A stretch of DNA of 64,000 nt from Motacilla alba alba (taxonomy: Eukaryota; Chordata; Aves; Passeriformes; Motacillidae). The notes below the pieces were generated by a model that saw nothing but the letters and a program-made list of their open reading frames with translations, searched no databases and had not been told where the DNA came from. A program made the translations under genes and the position numbers. Positions 13,995 to 26,599 of this stretch are shown piece by piece (the first letter of the stretch is position 1; the number at the start of each line of letters is the position of its first letter). Where the stretch lies: the NCBI RefSeq assembly GCF_015832195.1, contig NC_052018.1:31214115-31278114 (forward strand), in the 5' to 3' direction.

Positions 13995-15139
13995 TTTTGT
14001 GGATATAGTCTATTTGAACTTCAGCAGAACCTATGACACTATGTCCCACAGCATACTCCTGGAAAAGCTGGCAGTCCATGGCTCAGACAGGTCCGCTCTT
14101 TGCTGGGTTAAGAATTGGCTGGATGGATGGGCCCTGAGAGTGGTATTGTATCCAGGTGGCCAGACACTAGTGGTGTCCCCCAGGGATCTGTGCTGAGCCC
14201 AGTCCTATTTAATATCTTTATTGATGATCTGGATGAAGGGATTGAGTCTACCATTAGCAAATTTGCAGATGACAACAAGGTGGGGGCAGTGTTGATCTTC
14301 TGGAGGGTAGGAGGGCTCTGCAGAGGGACCTGGACAGGCTGCATGGATGGGCCCAGTCCAGTGATATGAGGTTTAACAAAAACAAGTGCCAGGTCCTGCA
14401 TGTTGGCCCCAACAATGCCCTGAAGAACTACAGACTGGGGATTGAGTGGCTAAACAGGCAGGCAGAAAGGGACCTGGAGGTGCTGGTTGACAGCATCTGA
14501 ACATGAGCCGCAGTGTGCCCAGGTGGCCAAGAAGGCCAATGGCATCCTGGACTGTGTCAGCAGCAGTGTGGCCAGCAATAGTATGACTGGGGCAGATATT
14601 GTTCCTCTGTACTCAGCACTGGTGCTGCACCTCAAATCCTGTGTCCAGTTCTGGACCCTGTGATTCAAGAAGGATATGGAGATGCTGGAGATGCTCTGAG
14701 TGTGTCCAGAGAAAGGCAACAAGGTTGCTGAAGGGTCTGGAGAACAAGTCCTATGAGGAACAGCTGAGGGAGGTGGGGGTGTTTATGCTGGAGACAAGGA
14801 GGTTCCAGGGAGCCCTTATCCCTCTCTACAACTGCCTGACGGGAGGCTGTAGCCAGATGGGAGTCACTCTCTTCTCCCAGCCAACCAGCAATAGAACAAG
14901 AGGACACAGTCCTGAGCTGTGCCAGACAAGGTTTAGGTTTGACATAAGGAAGAAGTTCTTCACAGAAAGGGTGATTGGGCATTGGAATGGGCTGTCTGGG
15001 GTGGCAGTGGAGCCACTGTCCCTGAAGGTGTTTAAGGAAAAATTGAATGTGGCACTCAGTTGACAAGGTGCTGTTAGGTCATAGGTTGGACTTGATGGTC
15101 TCAAAGGTCTTTTCTGACCTAGTTGAATCTGTGATTCAT
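13995..15139 (+). mobile_element. CR1 LINE, 5'-truncated
   Basis: One of the longer and better-preserved CR1 copies in the window. It starts in the reverse transcriptase palm (motif A region), runs through the rest of ORF2, and ends in a 3'UTR with GGTTGGACTTGATGGTCTC and a degenerate terminal ATTC repeat near 15125-15139. It lacks the 5'UTR, ORF1 and the endonuclease, which is the usual CR1 truncation pattern. The flanks show no clear target-site duplication, as is common for CR1. Confidence 0.95.
13999..15063 (+). pseudogene. CR1 ORF2 reverse transcriptase remnant
   Basis: The coding remains are in three frames. At 13999-14196 motif A reads VYLNFSRTYDTMSH, in which the first catalytic aspartate (usually LDFSKAFD) is asparagine. 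At 14115-14369 the motif B region [23 protein letters not shown] is followed by an intact FADD catalytic box. The frame is then lost, and the C-terminal part resumes at 14599-15063 with GLENKSYEEQLREVGVF, GGCSQMGVTLFSQ, FRFDIRKKFF and the terminal KVFKEKLNVAL. The frameshifts and the D-to-N change make it inactive. It is still the clearest LINE reverse transcriptase in the window. Confidence 0.9.
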
Positions 15140-15355
15140 CAACATGTACACTTATCACTTGAAAATGGAATTGAAAGTCTAAAACCTTGAGTGGGAAAGA
15201 CAATAAAGTCAGACACAGATTTCTGCCTAGCACTGCAAGATTAGGGGAGGGGGCCAATATTTACAATAACTGCTGAGGTTTTGATTAAATGAATGAAGAA
15301 CAAATATGTCTGACACAGTAGTGAGTGATGCCAGAGGAACTAGGATGTTGCTAAC

Positions 15356-15374
15356 AAAAAAAAAAAAAAAAAAA
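15356..15374 (+). repeat. poly(A) run, A19
   Basis: Nineteen A residues about 215 bases downstream of a CR1 end. They are not the tail of that element, which ends in the CR1 terminal repeat. Confidence 0.9.
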
Positions 15375-18300
15375 GCAGAAGTAGGTAAAGCCAAATAAAT
15401 AAACACATCAATAAATGTACCTGGAGTTCTGAACCGCTGACCTTGTTTCCAAACAATGGCCATACCACTGTTCGTGTTTCTGATGGAACTGTTGACTGCA
15501 GACAATGAAGTTCTTAGAGGCAGGGTTTAGTTTAAATTCTAGGCTTATGTTTTATTCATGCTGTCTTGCCCTTCTTAATTATTTTCTAGAGCAGGTTCTT
15601 GTCATGAACATGTCATGATCCACTCTGAGCCACTCATTTTCACTTCCTTACCGCAGAAACTGAAATATGGGGGAAAGCGGGAGAAGAGCCTCCCATAAAG
15701 CAGTACCTTAGATGATCAAAAAACTAGGAGGTAGTTAGGGCACACACACCTGAACCCAGGCTTCCCAGATGGCAAGCATTATTGGGAGATAGATGCTGGT
15801 GTTTTACATTGCAAACAAAAGGCCAAAGAGTCTGATTATAGTCTGGATTACCCTGAGTCATCTGGCCTGTTTGAGTCCAGAAAAAAGTCCACTGCGAACA
15901 CCCATAATCTTGAAAGGAATTAAACCTAGCAACAACAACAATTTTTGCACTAGAATTGACTTTTTTTTTCTTAGAATCCATAGTTACATTTAAAGGGAAA
16001 TTAATATTGAAACGAGAGTTCTTAACACAGGACATACCTACAGCTTCAGACTAAAAAATTGATTATTTTAAGTCCCCAGAAAAAGTTTCTAAAATTATTA
16101 TTGCATGTGATTGCAAGGACGAGAGAGTAAAATTCTGTTAGTGAGAACCTTCATTCGCACACAACTTAGAAGATTGCCTGGCTTAGTATGTTTGGCTTTA
16201 CTGCTTGTTTCAACAAATTAATGAAAGGGCTGACCTCATTACTGTGGTTCTTTTAATTTGGCCACCTTTGTTGTGCTGAAATTCTCATACAAAGAGCTTA
16301 GGAATGATTACCAGCTTGTTAAAGCTGGCCATGCAGTCACGTGGATCAGACTGCAAAGTAATCACCGAGGCTGTGCTGTGGTAAGCCTGTCTATTGCTGT
16401 TGAGTCAGGAAGCCAGGCTAGCAGTAAATTCACAGATTCCCTTCTTGCTTCTTGGGCCTTCTATGACTGAAGAATATTTTATTAGACAGTTTTTGAATAA
16501 GAAGTCAGGAAGTGATCAAACAAAATGTTTAAGTATAGTTTTTGTTTCTGATGCCTGATTGTTGGTCCTTAGAAGTCATACTCACCCATACAAAGGCAAG
16601 TACGTGCTGAAGGACTCTCTACTATTCAGGACTCTCTACCCATGCTGTCCATGATGAGTTTTAACTTCACACTTCTCTCTACAGAAGAGGATCCAGGAGC
16701 CAGGATGTGGTTCCCTGGAGAGGAGACACCCTGAATCCTCCTTTTCACTGCTTCTGTTGGACTCATTAGTGTAATTGCTTTGAGACTCTGTAAGAAATGG
16801 TGTTTTAGTGGAATTGTTAATGTATTACAGAAGTGTCTTGATCAACTCAGTAGGAGAGTTAATGCATTATAATCTGCCAGTGGATCTGCCAGTTGAAGGA
16901 AAAGCTTTAAATATATTTGCAAATATGCTTTAATTATGTGTCATATCTTCCATCTTTTCCTTTTCTGGTTAGCTTGCGCCTGTTTGTGTTGGCAATCCAA
17001 TTGTGTAAATCTCATTACATGGACTAAATTACTCAAACACTCTGAAGCTCAAGCTGTTGATAGGTCTAAAGAGAAAAATTCTGGCAGCCAAGAGCAAAAT
17101 ATCTTCTTCTTTTCCATAGCAGAAACACAAAGCACCTGCATTACCCAAGATCTTTTTCCTTCATGCTGGTAATTCTTCCCTGTAAGAGTTGCAAGGGTTT
17201 TCTCAGTACATATCAGAGCAGGCTTTTTCAGGTGCCTTCCCGACCATTTCTCCATTAGAGTGTGTTCCAGCCTCTCCATGGAAGCAACACCTTCAGTGAC
17301 AAATGGGCTGGGAGCTGACGCCGAGTTCTTACGTTAGTCTGGCTCCTACACAACTGAAAATAAAATGGTTCAAGTCTACATTGGTTGCCAGGCCCTTTTT
17401 CACATTAAAATGTACTGCTCATCTATCAGTTTCATCATACAACTGTGAACCCCTTGGGGTATACCAAAACAAAATTCCTTCTGGAGTGATACTGGAATAT
17501 TTTCAGCTCCCATGGCAATATACTCAGATCAGAAACCATATAAGAAGAGTTTGCTGTCTTTTAATTTTGTTCTCTTAGCTTTTACTTACATACATGTTTG
17601 TTTCTCCTGCTTTTATTTTATTTGCCTGCTGTTTCTCACAGAGTTATGACAAAAAGCAGGAGAAGGCGTTTCTCCCAGGAACAGAGGACAACCAGCAGTC
17701 TGGAGGATAGTCGGGGAAATGGAAAAGGAGCCTGTGAGATGACAGCAAGGGCTTCTTAATGCAGTAAGATATTTTGGGCATTAAGTGCCCTCTTAGGGTG
17801 TTTAAACAGTACACAGCATTTATATCCAGTCTTGGCCTTCAATTTTGCATATATAGATTGGATCAGGAAACTTGCATCAAAGTGGAATCCCCTAGAAGTT
17901 TGAAAGGACTCAGGCTTGGGTTTTGGAAAAGACTAAATGGAAGATTAAAATCCAGCTTGGATTTCCCGAATGCCCTGAATACTCGGGGAAGTACTTGGAT
18001 GCAGCAATATTTTTTCAGTGCAAATAAAATATATTATAATTGTGGAAGCTCCAGTCTCAGGTACATTTGGATAGGGACTTCTCAGTATAAATAAAGAGCC
18101 CTGTTCAGTTTCAACATTGAAGCTGGAACAAGAGTATTTTTATATTTTCTCTAGTACACATCATATTAATAAATTTTTGAAACCAATGGGAACATGAGAA
18201 AGTCCTCCAGGAAGGAATTTTTGCATCATGGCTAAATGATGTGAGAAGATTTTAGAGATGCCAAGAGGCCCCTCTTTTTTTGTACATACAAATGCTCAGT

Positions 18301-19847
18301 GGTAGACACATACTCTGCCAAACTAAATGACCTTTAAGTAAACTAAGAAAACAACGTTAGCAAGGGAACTAAAGTCTTGCAGACACCTGTAATCTATGAA
18401 GATACACACAGAAAAGTCTTTATTTTTTTAAAAAAGACATTTTTGGCTGAGAAATGTCCACAAGGATCTGTGTGTGTAAAACATCTGTATAAGCTGAGCA
18501 GAAATGACTATGAATTCCTTATTTATGAGAGTGTTTTTTTGATGACCACTTAAATGTGAAAGGGTTTTGTAGAAGTTGCTTTCTGCTTGAAAAAGATACC
18601 ACAAGGTGGAACCTTTTGAAGAAAGTACCTAGACTCTATATTAAAATAATAAATTGCCATTTCATAAAGGTGCATGTAGTGGATATGAATGAAAATAGCA
18701 ACAGGATCTAAGCAATAAATGGAGAGGTACAATGTAATCTTTGCCATTAATAAATATGCAATCAAAGAGCAAAAACATCTATATATTTTTGTTTGTGACA
18801 AGCACTCCAGGAAAAATCATATCTATATATATATAAATGATTAATGGAAGCAGGGACAAACAGAGAAAAAGAGAAAAGCAAGAGCCACAACCTTGAAGAA
18901 AAATGTGGAAGAAAATATCCAGTATAATCTCAGGTTCCTATCAGTCACACTGACCCCTTCACAAACGTCTAAATTATGTCAACCTTTAAAAATTGATTGC
19001 TTCACTTTGTAGGTGAGTCACTGATATGTGAGTTCACTGAACACAATACCTTTATAATAACCATTAATTTTCATGGAAAAGAATACTCTATGTGCTCTGG
19101 AATGCACTGCATTCATTTTCCTCTAAAAACTCATCTTTTTTCCCAGTGATTGCCATCTGTTTCTAATTTCTGACATTCTGTGTCGGTGGCAAAGATTATT
19201 TGAGCTTCTGTACACAATATGAGCTAAGATAGTTAATATATATTTTTATATAGTTAGGACATTTTTCTAAAAGCAATAAATAAAATTTAACTTTTAAAGT
19301 AGTTTATAGTGTACTTCTGCTGATGCCGGGTGAAACAAAAGTAGGAACTGGAGATCATTTACAGGTCTTGCTGGGAGCAGCCTGTACATTCTGCTTGCAT
19401 GTAAGCCAAGATTACAAAAAGTCCTTACAATGTCAACCTTTGTTGTAGGAACAAAAGAAGAAAAAGTGCCCATATCAATACACTTTTTAAACATGGGCAA
19501 TTTTAAAAAAGTGAATAGCATGCATGAATAAAGGGGCTAAGTTATATTTTGCTCCTGCAAGAAAGATTAAACACTTATTGAGAAAACTCCAAGATTTTGC
19601 ACTTTGGTCTTTGAATCCACTTACACACTTTTGAAATTCTCTACTTTAACATAAATCAGATTTTTAAAGAATCACACTGTAGCAGTTTTGGGGTAGAGGC
19701 TTCTTTCTTCCCCAGGTTTGATTTAAACTGTTACAAAAATCACAAATTTCTGGGTTATTTAGAAGGATGAAATAGCTTGACCAGCAGGTAGGTTCTATAC
19801 CAGGGTTCCTTGTCTAACTTAAAGGTTTTGTTTTAATACCAAATGGC

Positions 19848-19873
19848 AAAAAAAAAAAAAAAAAAAAAAAAAA
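19848..19873 (+). repeat. poly(A) run, A26
   Basis: Twenty-six A residues, the longest homopolymer in the window. I see no processed-pseudogene body or flanking duplication that would explain it as a tail. Confidence 0.9.
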
Positions 19874-22800
19874 TGCCCTCATAGGCTTATAATGCCATCA
19901 ACTTAAAAGTAATGACATCTCTACTGACTGACATATTGAGTCAAGCTTTGAGGAAAACAACCCCCCTCCCAAAGAGCTGTTTGCATGTCTGCAGATTCTA
20001 GAAGAGATTCCAGCAGCTAAAGAAAACAGTTCAAGCATATGAATGCTGTTGTGTTGGAGGAGTAGGTGGAAGGATTTCTTTCTTGAAGGAAGGTGGCCGA
20101 TACTTCTAAAAAATCCTACCTGTTCCTCTGTTGAATGAACCAAGAACTTGTGTCACTTTGGGATGTCAGGTGTTCAAAATGCACTGAAATAAATGGAAAC
20201 AATCCAATGATAAATTTCCATGTTGGCTCAGTAAAGTCTGTTTAATACAGGTATCTCACAACATCTACAATCTGTTCTTCACACACACACATGAAAAGAA
20301 AAAAAAAGGAAAAAAAGAAAGGACAGAACAATGTCATACCTTCAACTGAAAACATTTGACTTGTTCCTACAGGTATATTCATTTTGCACAGGCCTAGAAT
20401 GCCACAGCTTCCCTATTTTGATGTGCTGATGGACCTGAATGCACCTCTGCCTCCCATAAAGAAAAGAATTCCAAGGGCCTTCTGCCGGATCCTCTCTGGC
20501 AGCTCTTCCCAGTGTTCAGGAGCACTAAAATATTTCTCTTTGGATGAGGGCAACAATGAGCAGGATGGATAATACGCATGGGTTAGGAGATAATAGGTGC
20601 TTGCCAACACACATATTTCATTTATTTGCCCCAGCTTGACAGTGAGAGTATTTTCTTAAGCTGATGCCAAGATATCAGCTTATCTTGGGTTTCCTTTGAA
20701 TTGGGATCTGTATAATATATCTTTGGAGAAATACAATTGTAGATAAAAGAGTTGTTTGTTTTTTTTCCTTTTTAATTACCCACTATGAATACATCAAGAG
20801 ATTAAATAATGTGGAAAGGGAAGGGATATCTAAGTTAAAGAACAATGTTGGCACAAGAACTATTATGCATAATCCAGCCAGGAATTTGGTCTGGAAACCA
20901 TAATAATTCAAATAATCAAAGCAATCCTGTTCTGTAATTACTTTCCTGGGGCTGTAGCATGGACTAGAAATCTAACCAATTTTAAGATACATTTATGAGC
21001 AGGATTAGATGAAGTGGTTTAGGTAGCAGGGGACTTGAATCAGTGACGCAAGAAGTACTTTCCAGTGCTGGATCATATGATCGTAAATTAAACTAGTGGT
21101 GCTCTGCCTCTCTCCTTCAAGTAGCAGCATGGAGCAAGGAATTTTTATGTCTCTATGGTCACTTCTCTGTTATTCAATATGTTGTGAGATTGAGTTATCC
21201 TGGATAATGGTAGTGGAACATGCTGGCCAGACCAGATTAAGGCTAAATCTGGCAGAAACTTCTGTGTTGAATCTCCTGTATCCATAGTCCAAGCAAATAA
21301 ATTTTGACAGAGCAGAATTGAGCCCTGGAGCTCCTGGCTGCTGGTGTTGGGCTCCTGAATATTCCAGGTTGCATGGAAACCTGATGTGGGCAAAACACGT
21401 AGTGGTGTGAAACCACTACCCCATTTGATGCATTATCATGTTTGAAAGCACTCCAAAGCTTGGTGCAGAGACCTAGGCAGCTCTGCAGGGCTGACCCTCT
21501 TAGCTTTGGCTTAATGCCTGCCATGCCAGATCCTGGTAACTCACTAAATGACATGCCAGTTGTGCCTGTCTTTCCCTGTTCCAGCTCTGTAATGAACCCT
21601 CTCAAAACAGTCTGTTGCAAAAATGGGACACAGACCCCAGTGCTGTCCTACAGGTGGTAGAAGACCCCAAGGTCCTTCACAGATTTTCCTGGTGTCCAGT
21701 GAATCATCCAGAGAATAGATAATTTCATGGTTTACAGGTAATTATGTCATTCCCACAATTGTGGGATAATGCAGGATACATATATTATGCACCATACTTC
21801 ACACAGTATTTTAAAACTGGTTTTAAAGACATTCAGCTCCTAGGGAACATGTTAAATTTGGTTCTGACCAGTGACGGAGTCTTTCTTTCTCTGCTCCAAG
21901 TTACTTTGTTTTGATCTTTTCCATTTAGCAACACAGGATGGATGGGTACAAATATGGGAGAAGTACAACCACCATGCATAAACATCCAATATGTTTATTC
22001 ATTCTCTCTCCTGAGAAAATGGAAATGTGAGCTTTTAAAGATTTTTTTTTCACCCTGATTTTTTTATTAGTGATCAATAAATCAGTATTTTCTTTATCTA
22101 TTTTTGAGCAAGAGCAGAAATATTTTGTCTGATATTTTATTAACCTATTCAGACAAAGGAAGACACCTGGCACAGAAAATTTCACATATGTGGTTTACAT
22201 TTGTAAAATTATAAATCTTTGCCTATTAGAACGTGGAATGTACCAGAAAATCTGACAGTCCTCCCATACCCATTTTTCTCTAGCTGCTCCCTCAGTTTAT
22301 TCCCAGTTATTATTGCTCAAAACTTCAAGAGAATGTCCTTCTCTCAGGAAACCATTTTAGTGTTTTTAAAGGTCTTCTCTATAAAACAGTAAGAAAACCT
22401 AATTTTTAAAGTATTTTCCTGGAAAGAATATTTCCTTTCTACAGTCAGCTCTTCCTCATGGATGAAGGTGCCTGGAATCCTTGAGAGCCCTGGCCCTAGG
22501 AAGTCCTGGCCTTAGGACCGGGAGAGAGATACTGGAAACGCAGGAATTCCCAGCTCTTCCACAAGCAGAATTGCTTGTGAAACCTGAATCTTGGAAATTC
22601 AGAGTTCCTGAACATGATTTGACAAAAGAAATACTTTTACTGGCAGAAATCCTAGCTGGCCCTACTTTTACTGGCAATTCAAGGCACTGGTCTGAACTGT
22701 CCAGGACAGCAGGTGACTGGAGATTATCCCTCCTGTCAAGACACTCAAAGCTGGTTATTCATGAGATTCAAACTGAAGAGTAAGGCTGTATTTCTCTGCC

Positions 22801-23275
22801 TGGAAAAGCAGGAGCTTAAAGGCATTTGACTAAAAATATTAGGCAAAGGTGGTAGAAGGACACACTCCTTCCTGGGGCTGGTCATCCTTTTCTGAAGAAG
22901 TGAGGGCTAACTTCAGCCAATAGCCTCTTGGTCCTAGGTCACAGAACTAATTTCTCTCTGAGTCTCAAGGAATTCAGCTTTAGACCTCCTAGCTCCCAGA
23001 GGAGTACCTCTAGGCTATACTCAGGAATGCACAGCAAGGGCAGCCTCCAGGGACTGATATGAAAGGAAAAAAACAGGTGAGAAAGGATCAGGGTTGTCTT
23101 GCTCAATGCTGTAACTCCCTGGTGCTACTGTCCAGTGGGAGTCTCCTGCCACTCCATCATTTGATGCAGTTGCTTTCAGCTGGGGCAGGTCAGAAAGCCT
23201 TGAGTGTGTCTCCAAGGTTGACTAATGCCTCATACAAACCAATGGTTGGTGCATTCTCACAGAGGTAAATTTTGG

Positions 23276-23985
23276 AGAATCACAAAATCAATTAGATTGG
23301 AGAAGACTTCTGAGATCATCAAGTCCAACCTGTAACCTAACACCACCATGTCCATTTGACCATGGCACTAAAAGTGTCAGAGTCTTTCAGTCCAGTCTTT
23401 CCTTAAAAACCTTCAGGGGCAGTGACCCCACCACCCCCCTGGGAAGTTCATTCCAATGTCTAATATCCCTATCATCCATATAATCACTCTAATCACCTAA
23501 TGTCAAATCTTATAATGTCCAACCTAAACCTCTCCTGTGACAACTTCAGGCCATGTTGACACATGCCTGGGAGAAGTCATTCCTTCCAGGTAGTTGTAGA
23601 GTGATAAGGCCACCCCTGAGCCTCCTTTTCTCCAGGCTAAACAGCCCCAGCTGCCTCCTAAGACTCGTGTTCCAGACCCTCCACCAGCTCCATTGCCCTT
23701 CTCTGGACTCACTCCAGCACCTCAATGTCTTTCCTGAACTGAAAGGCCTAGAAGTGGATGCAGGATTTGAGGTGCAGCCCCACCAGTGCGAAGCACAGGG
23801 ACACAATCACTGCCCTGGTCCTGCTGGTCACACTATTGCTGATACAGGCCAGGATGCCAGTGGCCTTCTTGGCCACCTGGGCACCACACACTGGCTCATG
23901 TTCAGCTGCTTCAACCAGCACCCCCAGGTCCCTTTCTGCCAGGCAGTTTTCCAGCCACTCTGCTTCCAGCTTCTAATGATGCAGG
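23276..23985 (-). mobile_element. CR1 LINE, 5'-truncated, antisense
   Basis: A CR1 3' fragment in minus orientation. The plus strand begins with GAGAATCACAAAATC and TCATCAAGTCCAACCTGTAACC, the complement of the CR1 3'UTR. It continues into the antisense of the ORF2 C-terminus: CCCTGGGAAGTTCATTCCAATG, then CTCCAGGCTAAACAGCCCCAGCTGCC, then GGCCACCTGGGC. The 156-codon plus-strand frame at 23553-24023 is an antisense shadow of this element. The 5' end, near 23985, is approximate. A segment of ORF2 between about 23460 and 23550 looks shortened or scrambled compared with other copies. Confidence 0.92.
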
Positions 23986-25089
23986 ATGTGGCTGTGAAAA
24001 AATGCAGTTCTTGTGACAAATAACCTTTAGCCAAATCAAGTCCCTAAATCAGACTTCAGGGATGCAATAGGAAAAGACTTGCAAAAGATACCTCCAGTTT
24101 TTCATCTGGCTAGGGTTCTCTCTTCAGTAAACAATAGGTTAGTAAAGCTAAAATTCTCTAAGCAAACCTGAGAGGTTTTTATAAATTTCCAAAAGGAGGA
24201 ATTTTAACATGTGTGTCTAAGTGGCTTCATCTTTGGTAACTCATGAAAAATGATAGGTAGATGGTTTGCAGCTGGTGCCAGAATCAACATTCTTTCTTTT
24301 CCTAGAAGCTGAAGATTTAAAGATTTTCCCATCAGAAGGATTTATGCAAGGATTTATGGATCCTGAAAAAGTTGGCTTAACCTGTATTATTCCTCTGTCT
24401 TTTGGACATTTTGATTTTAAATAACTGGGTTTTTTTTAATATATAAAAATAGTGAGCACTTCTCCATGAAGTTCATGAGACTACAATGTAAGCCTTCTAG
24501 TTATCTTTTCCTTTATTTAACACTTTTGCATGCTTGGTATAATACTTATCACTGGAAAAGTTGCTAAATAATGCAAATTGCATACAGTAGTAATAATACT
24601 TTGATCAGTAATAAAGCACAGTTGTACTAAATCCTACTTGTTAACTAGAAATGGTTAGTAACAAGAAATTGTTATTCAAACTAGTTTCCTTTCTCTGGCT
24701 GCTGTTTCTGTTTTTCCTCACCTGAACAGCAGTGACCAGCCCTTCATCCATTTTAGTATAAATTACATCTAAATTACCTCTTAATCTATTTATTTGTAAA
24801 ATGATTGCTTTCTTATCTCTTTGGAAACATTTGAAAAAGAAATAAAAATCTTACAAATGATGGCAAAAAGAAATTGAGTCCATGAGGGGAGTGGTTTCTA
24901 TGCAAAGATTAACTGTAGTTAGAAGTTTATCACAATTAATATCAGCAATAGAAAGAGAAGAATTGCAGATAGACTAGGAAAACCCACTCATTTTCATGAA
25001 TAACTATCCAACTGGGATGTTTTCAAATCAGATGACCCTGTTGTAACTCACCTGATTAAAAACTGACTAAAATAATTTTCAAGCTACTA
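23986..25089. other. AT-rich stretch, nothing recognised
   Basis: AT-rich DNA between a minus-strand CR1 and an older CR1 fragment. I see no exon, RNA gene or repeat that I can name. It has only short T and A runs, such as the one near 24428-24450. Confidence 0.55.
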
Positions 25090-26270
25090 ACTGTTTTTGA
25101 GAGTACACTAGGGAATAGTGAAGTTCAAGATGCTGAATTTTAGCAAATATAGAGCCTACGTTCAGAAATGGGAAAAAGAAAGTCTTGGGGTTGGAAGAGG
25201 AATAATCTTAACTTCAGTTCCTGGAAAAGTGCTGGAACAATAATCAGCTAAACTATTTGTAAGCACTTGGAAGATAACAAAGAGGTAAGTAACAGCCAAC
25301 ATGGATTTGTTGAGAAAAAACCTCTCTCAGCTTTGTTTCTTCTTATGATGGAGTAGTAGGGTTTGTGGATAAAAGAGAGTCAATAGATGCCAGATACCTC
25401 TTGACTTTAGTCACAATTTTGACAGTTTCTCACATAGCATTCTCATAAGCAATGTTAAGAAATTTGGTCTTAGCAAACTACAGTAACATCAGTGCAAGAC
25501 CAAAGAACAACGTGATAGAGAGTAAAATTATTATTTTTATGGATAGCACCAAGTTTGGATGACCCCAAATCACACTAAAAGGAGTGGCACACAGTCCTTA
25601 CAAAATGGAAACATAGTCAAAAAGCTAGGATGTAAGTGAATGAAAGATACTCAGCTGTACAGAGTAGTCTGTGTAAATAATCTGATCAACAGATTATGTG
25701 ACAATTCCTTATGAAAGGCTGAGAGGGTTATAATACATCACAAAATCTGCATGAAACAGTTTCATATAGCTGTGGAAAGAGGAAAATATCATTCTGAGAT
25801 GTATAAACACAAGTTTCATCTGGAAGGTATGTCTACTCAATATGATAAGGCCACAGCATGAGCCAATGCTATGATTTCAAGGTCTTTATTAAAGGGATGT
25901 ATAGAGTCTTTGGAAAAAGTACAAAGTGGAAGAATGATCAGAGGTCTAGAAAGTATGATCTATGGAAAAAAATATGCCGAAGGAATTTGGAATGTTTAGA
26001 CTGGAGAAGGAGTGGCTGGAGGGGGTGATAACACTCTTTAAATATGTAAAAAGTAATAAATAGAACAAACTGTTCTGTCTTGAGCAGCTGAGATTGTAGG
26101 CACTGCAGCTCAGTCCCAAGTGGCAAAACACTATCCGTGAGCAGAGTGAGGACTGGAACAGGCTGTCTGAGGACATTGTGGATTCTCTGACACTGGAAAC
26201 TTAGGAGACCAGCATTAGACAATCACCTGCCAAGAAGACTTTGGATATAATCAGTCTTCTTGTGGAAAAA
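25090..26270 (+). mobile_element. old, heavily diverged CR1/L3-type LINE fragment
   Basis: Heavily decayed sequence that still follows the order of an ancient amniote CR1-like reverse transcriptase. Near 25215-25330 it reads TTCCTGGAAAAGTGCTGGA, then GTAAGCACTTGGAAGATAA, then CAACATGGATTTGTTGAGAA. This is the region before motif A. The decayed motif A and CATTCTCATAAGCAA follow near 25400-25460, then the decayed catalytic region near 25540. The C-terminal stretch at about 25950-26240 includes GGAATGTTTAGACTGGAGAAG and GGAACAGGCTGTCTGAGGAC. No frame survives for any length. It is much more diverged than the other copies here and so probably much older. The boundaries are soft. Confidence 0.75.
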
Positions 26271-26599
26271 GATGTGGTGACTGTGAGGTTTCTTTCACTC
26301 TCTTTTCCATGAGTTATGATAAATATAAGCTAACAGTAAAACACTGGTTTTGCCCTTTAAATTCAGTATGTGGAAAATTTTTCTGAAACAGGAATTTCAT
26401 AGTATCTTATTGCTAAAGAGACCACATTTCAGGCAAGGAAAATGGAGCAGTTGAAAACATCCAAAATGTCTTCAGTGCCTTCTGTGTTACACTGAGAAAT
26501 AAAACAAAATGTTCTCAAACTATAGAGTATAGCACATAGTTTGGTTATTTGGATGTGGCTTTCAACAACCACATACTTAGTGGAAGTTTCTTATAAACT

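Larger units (their letters stand above)
15140..23275. other. AT-rich stretch, no gene recognised
   Basis: No recognisable gene or young repeat over about 8 kb. Simple sequence includes A19 at 15356-15374, a TA-rich run at about 18821-18836, A26 at 19848-19873, and a CA/A-rich run at about 20281-20320. Two blocks stand out as somewhat richer in G+C than the surroundings, at about 21290-21680 and 22440-23270. I cannot assign either to a repeat family or an exon. Open frames reach 125 codons at most (minus strand, 21243-21620) without recognisable motifs. Confidence 0.5.

Noticed and set aside
14599..15063. 154-codon open frame that could be called a gene
   Set aside because: It is the C-terminal part of CR1 ORF2 in a truncated, frameshifted copy, so it is listed as part of the pseudogene.
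19848..19873. Poly(A) run as the tail of a processed pseudogene
   Set aside because: No coding-like or transcript-like body precedes it, and I saw no flanking direct repeat.
23553..24023. 156-codon plus-strand open frame, the longest in the window
   Set aside because: It is antisense to a minus-strand CR1 ORF2 C-terminus. The open frame is a by-product of CR1 codon composition.
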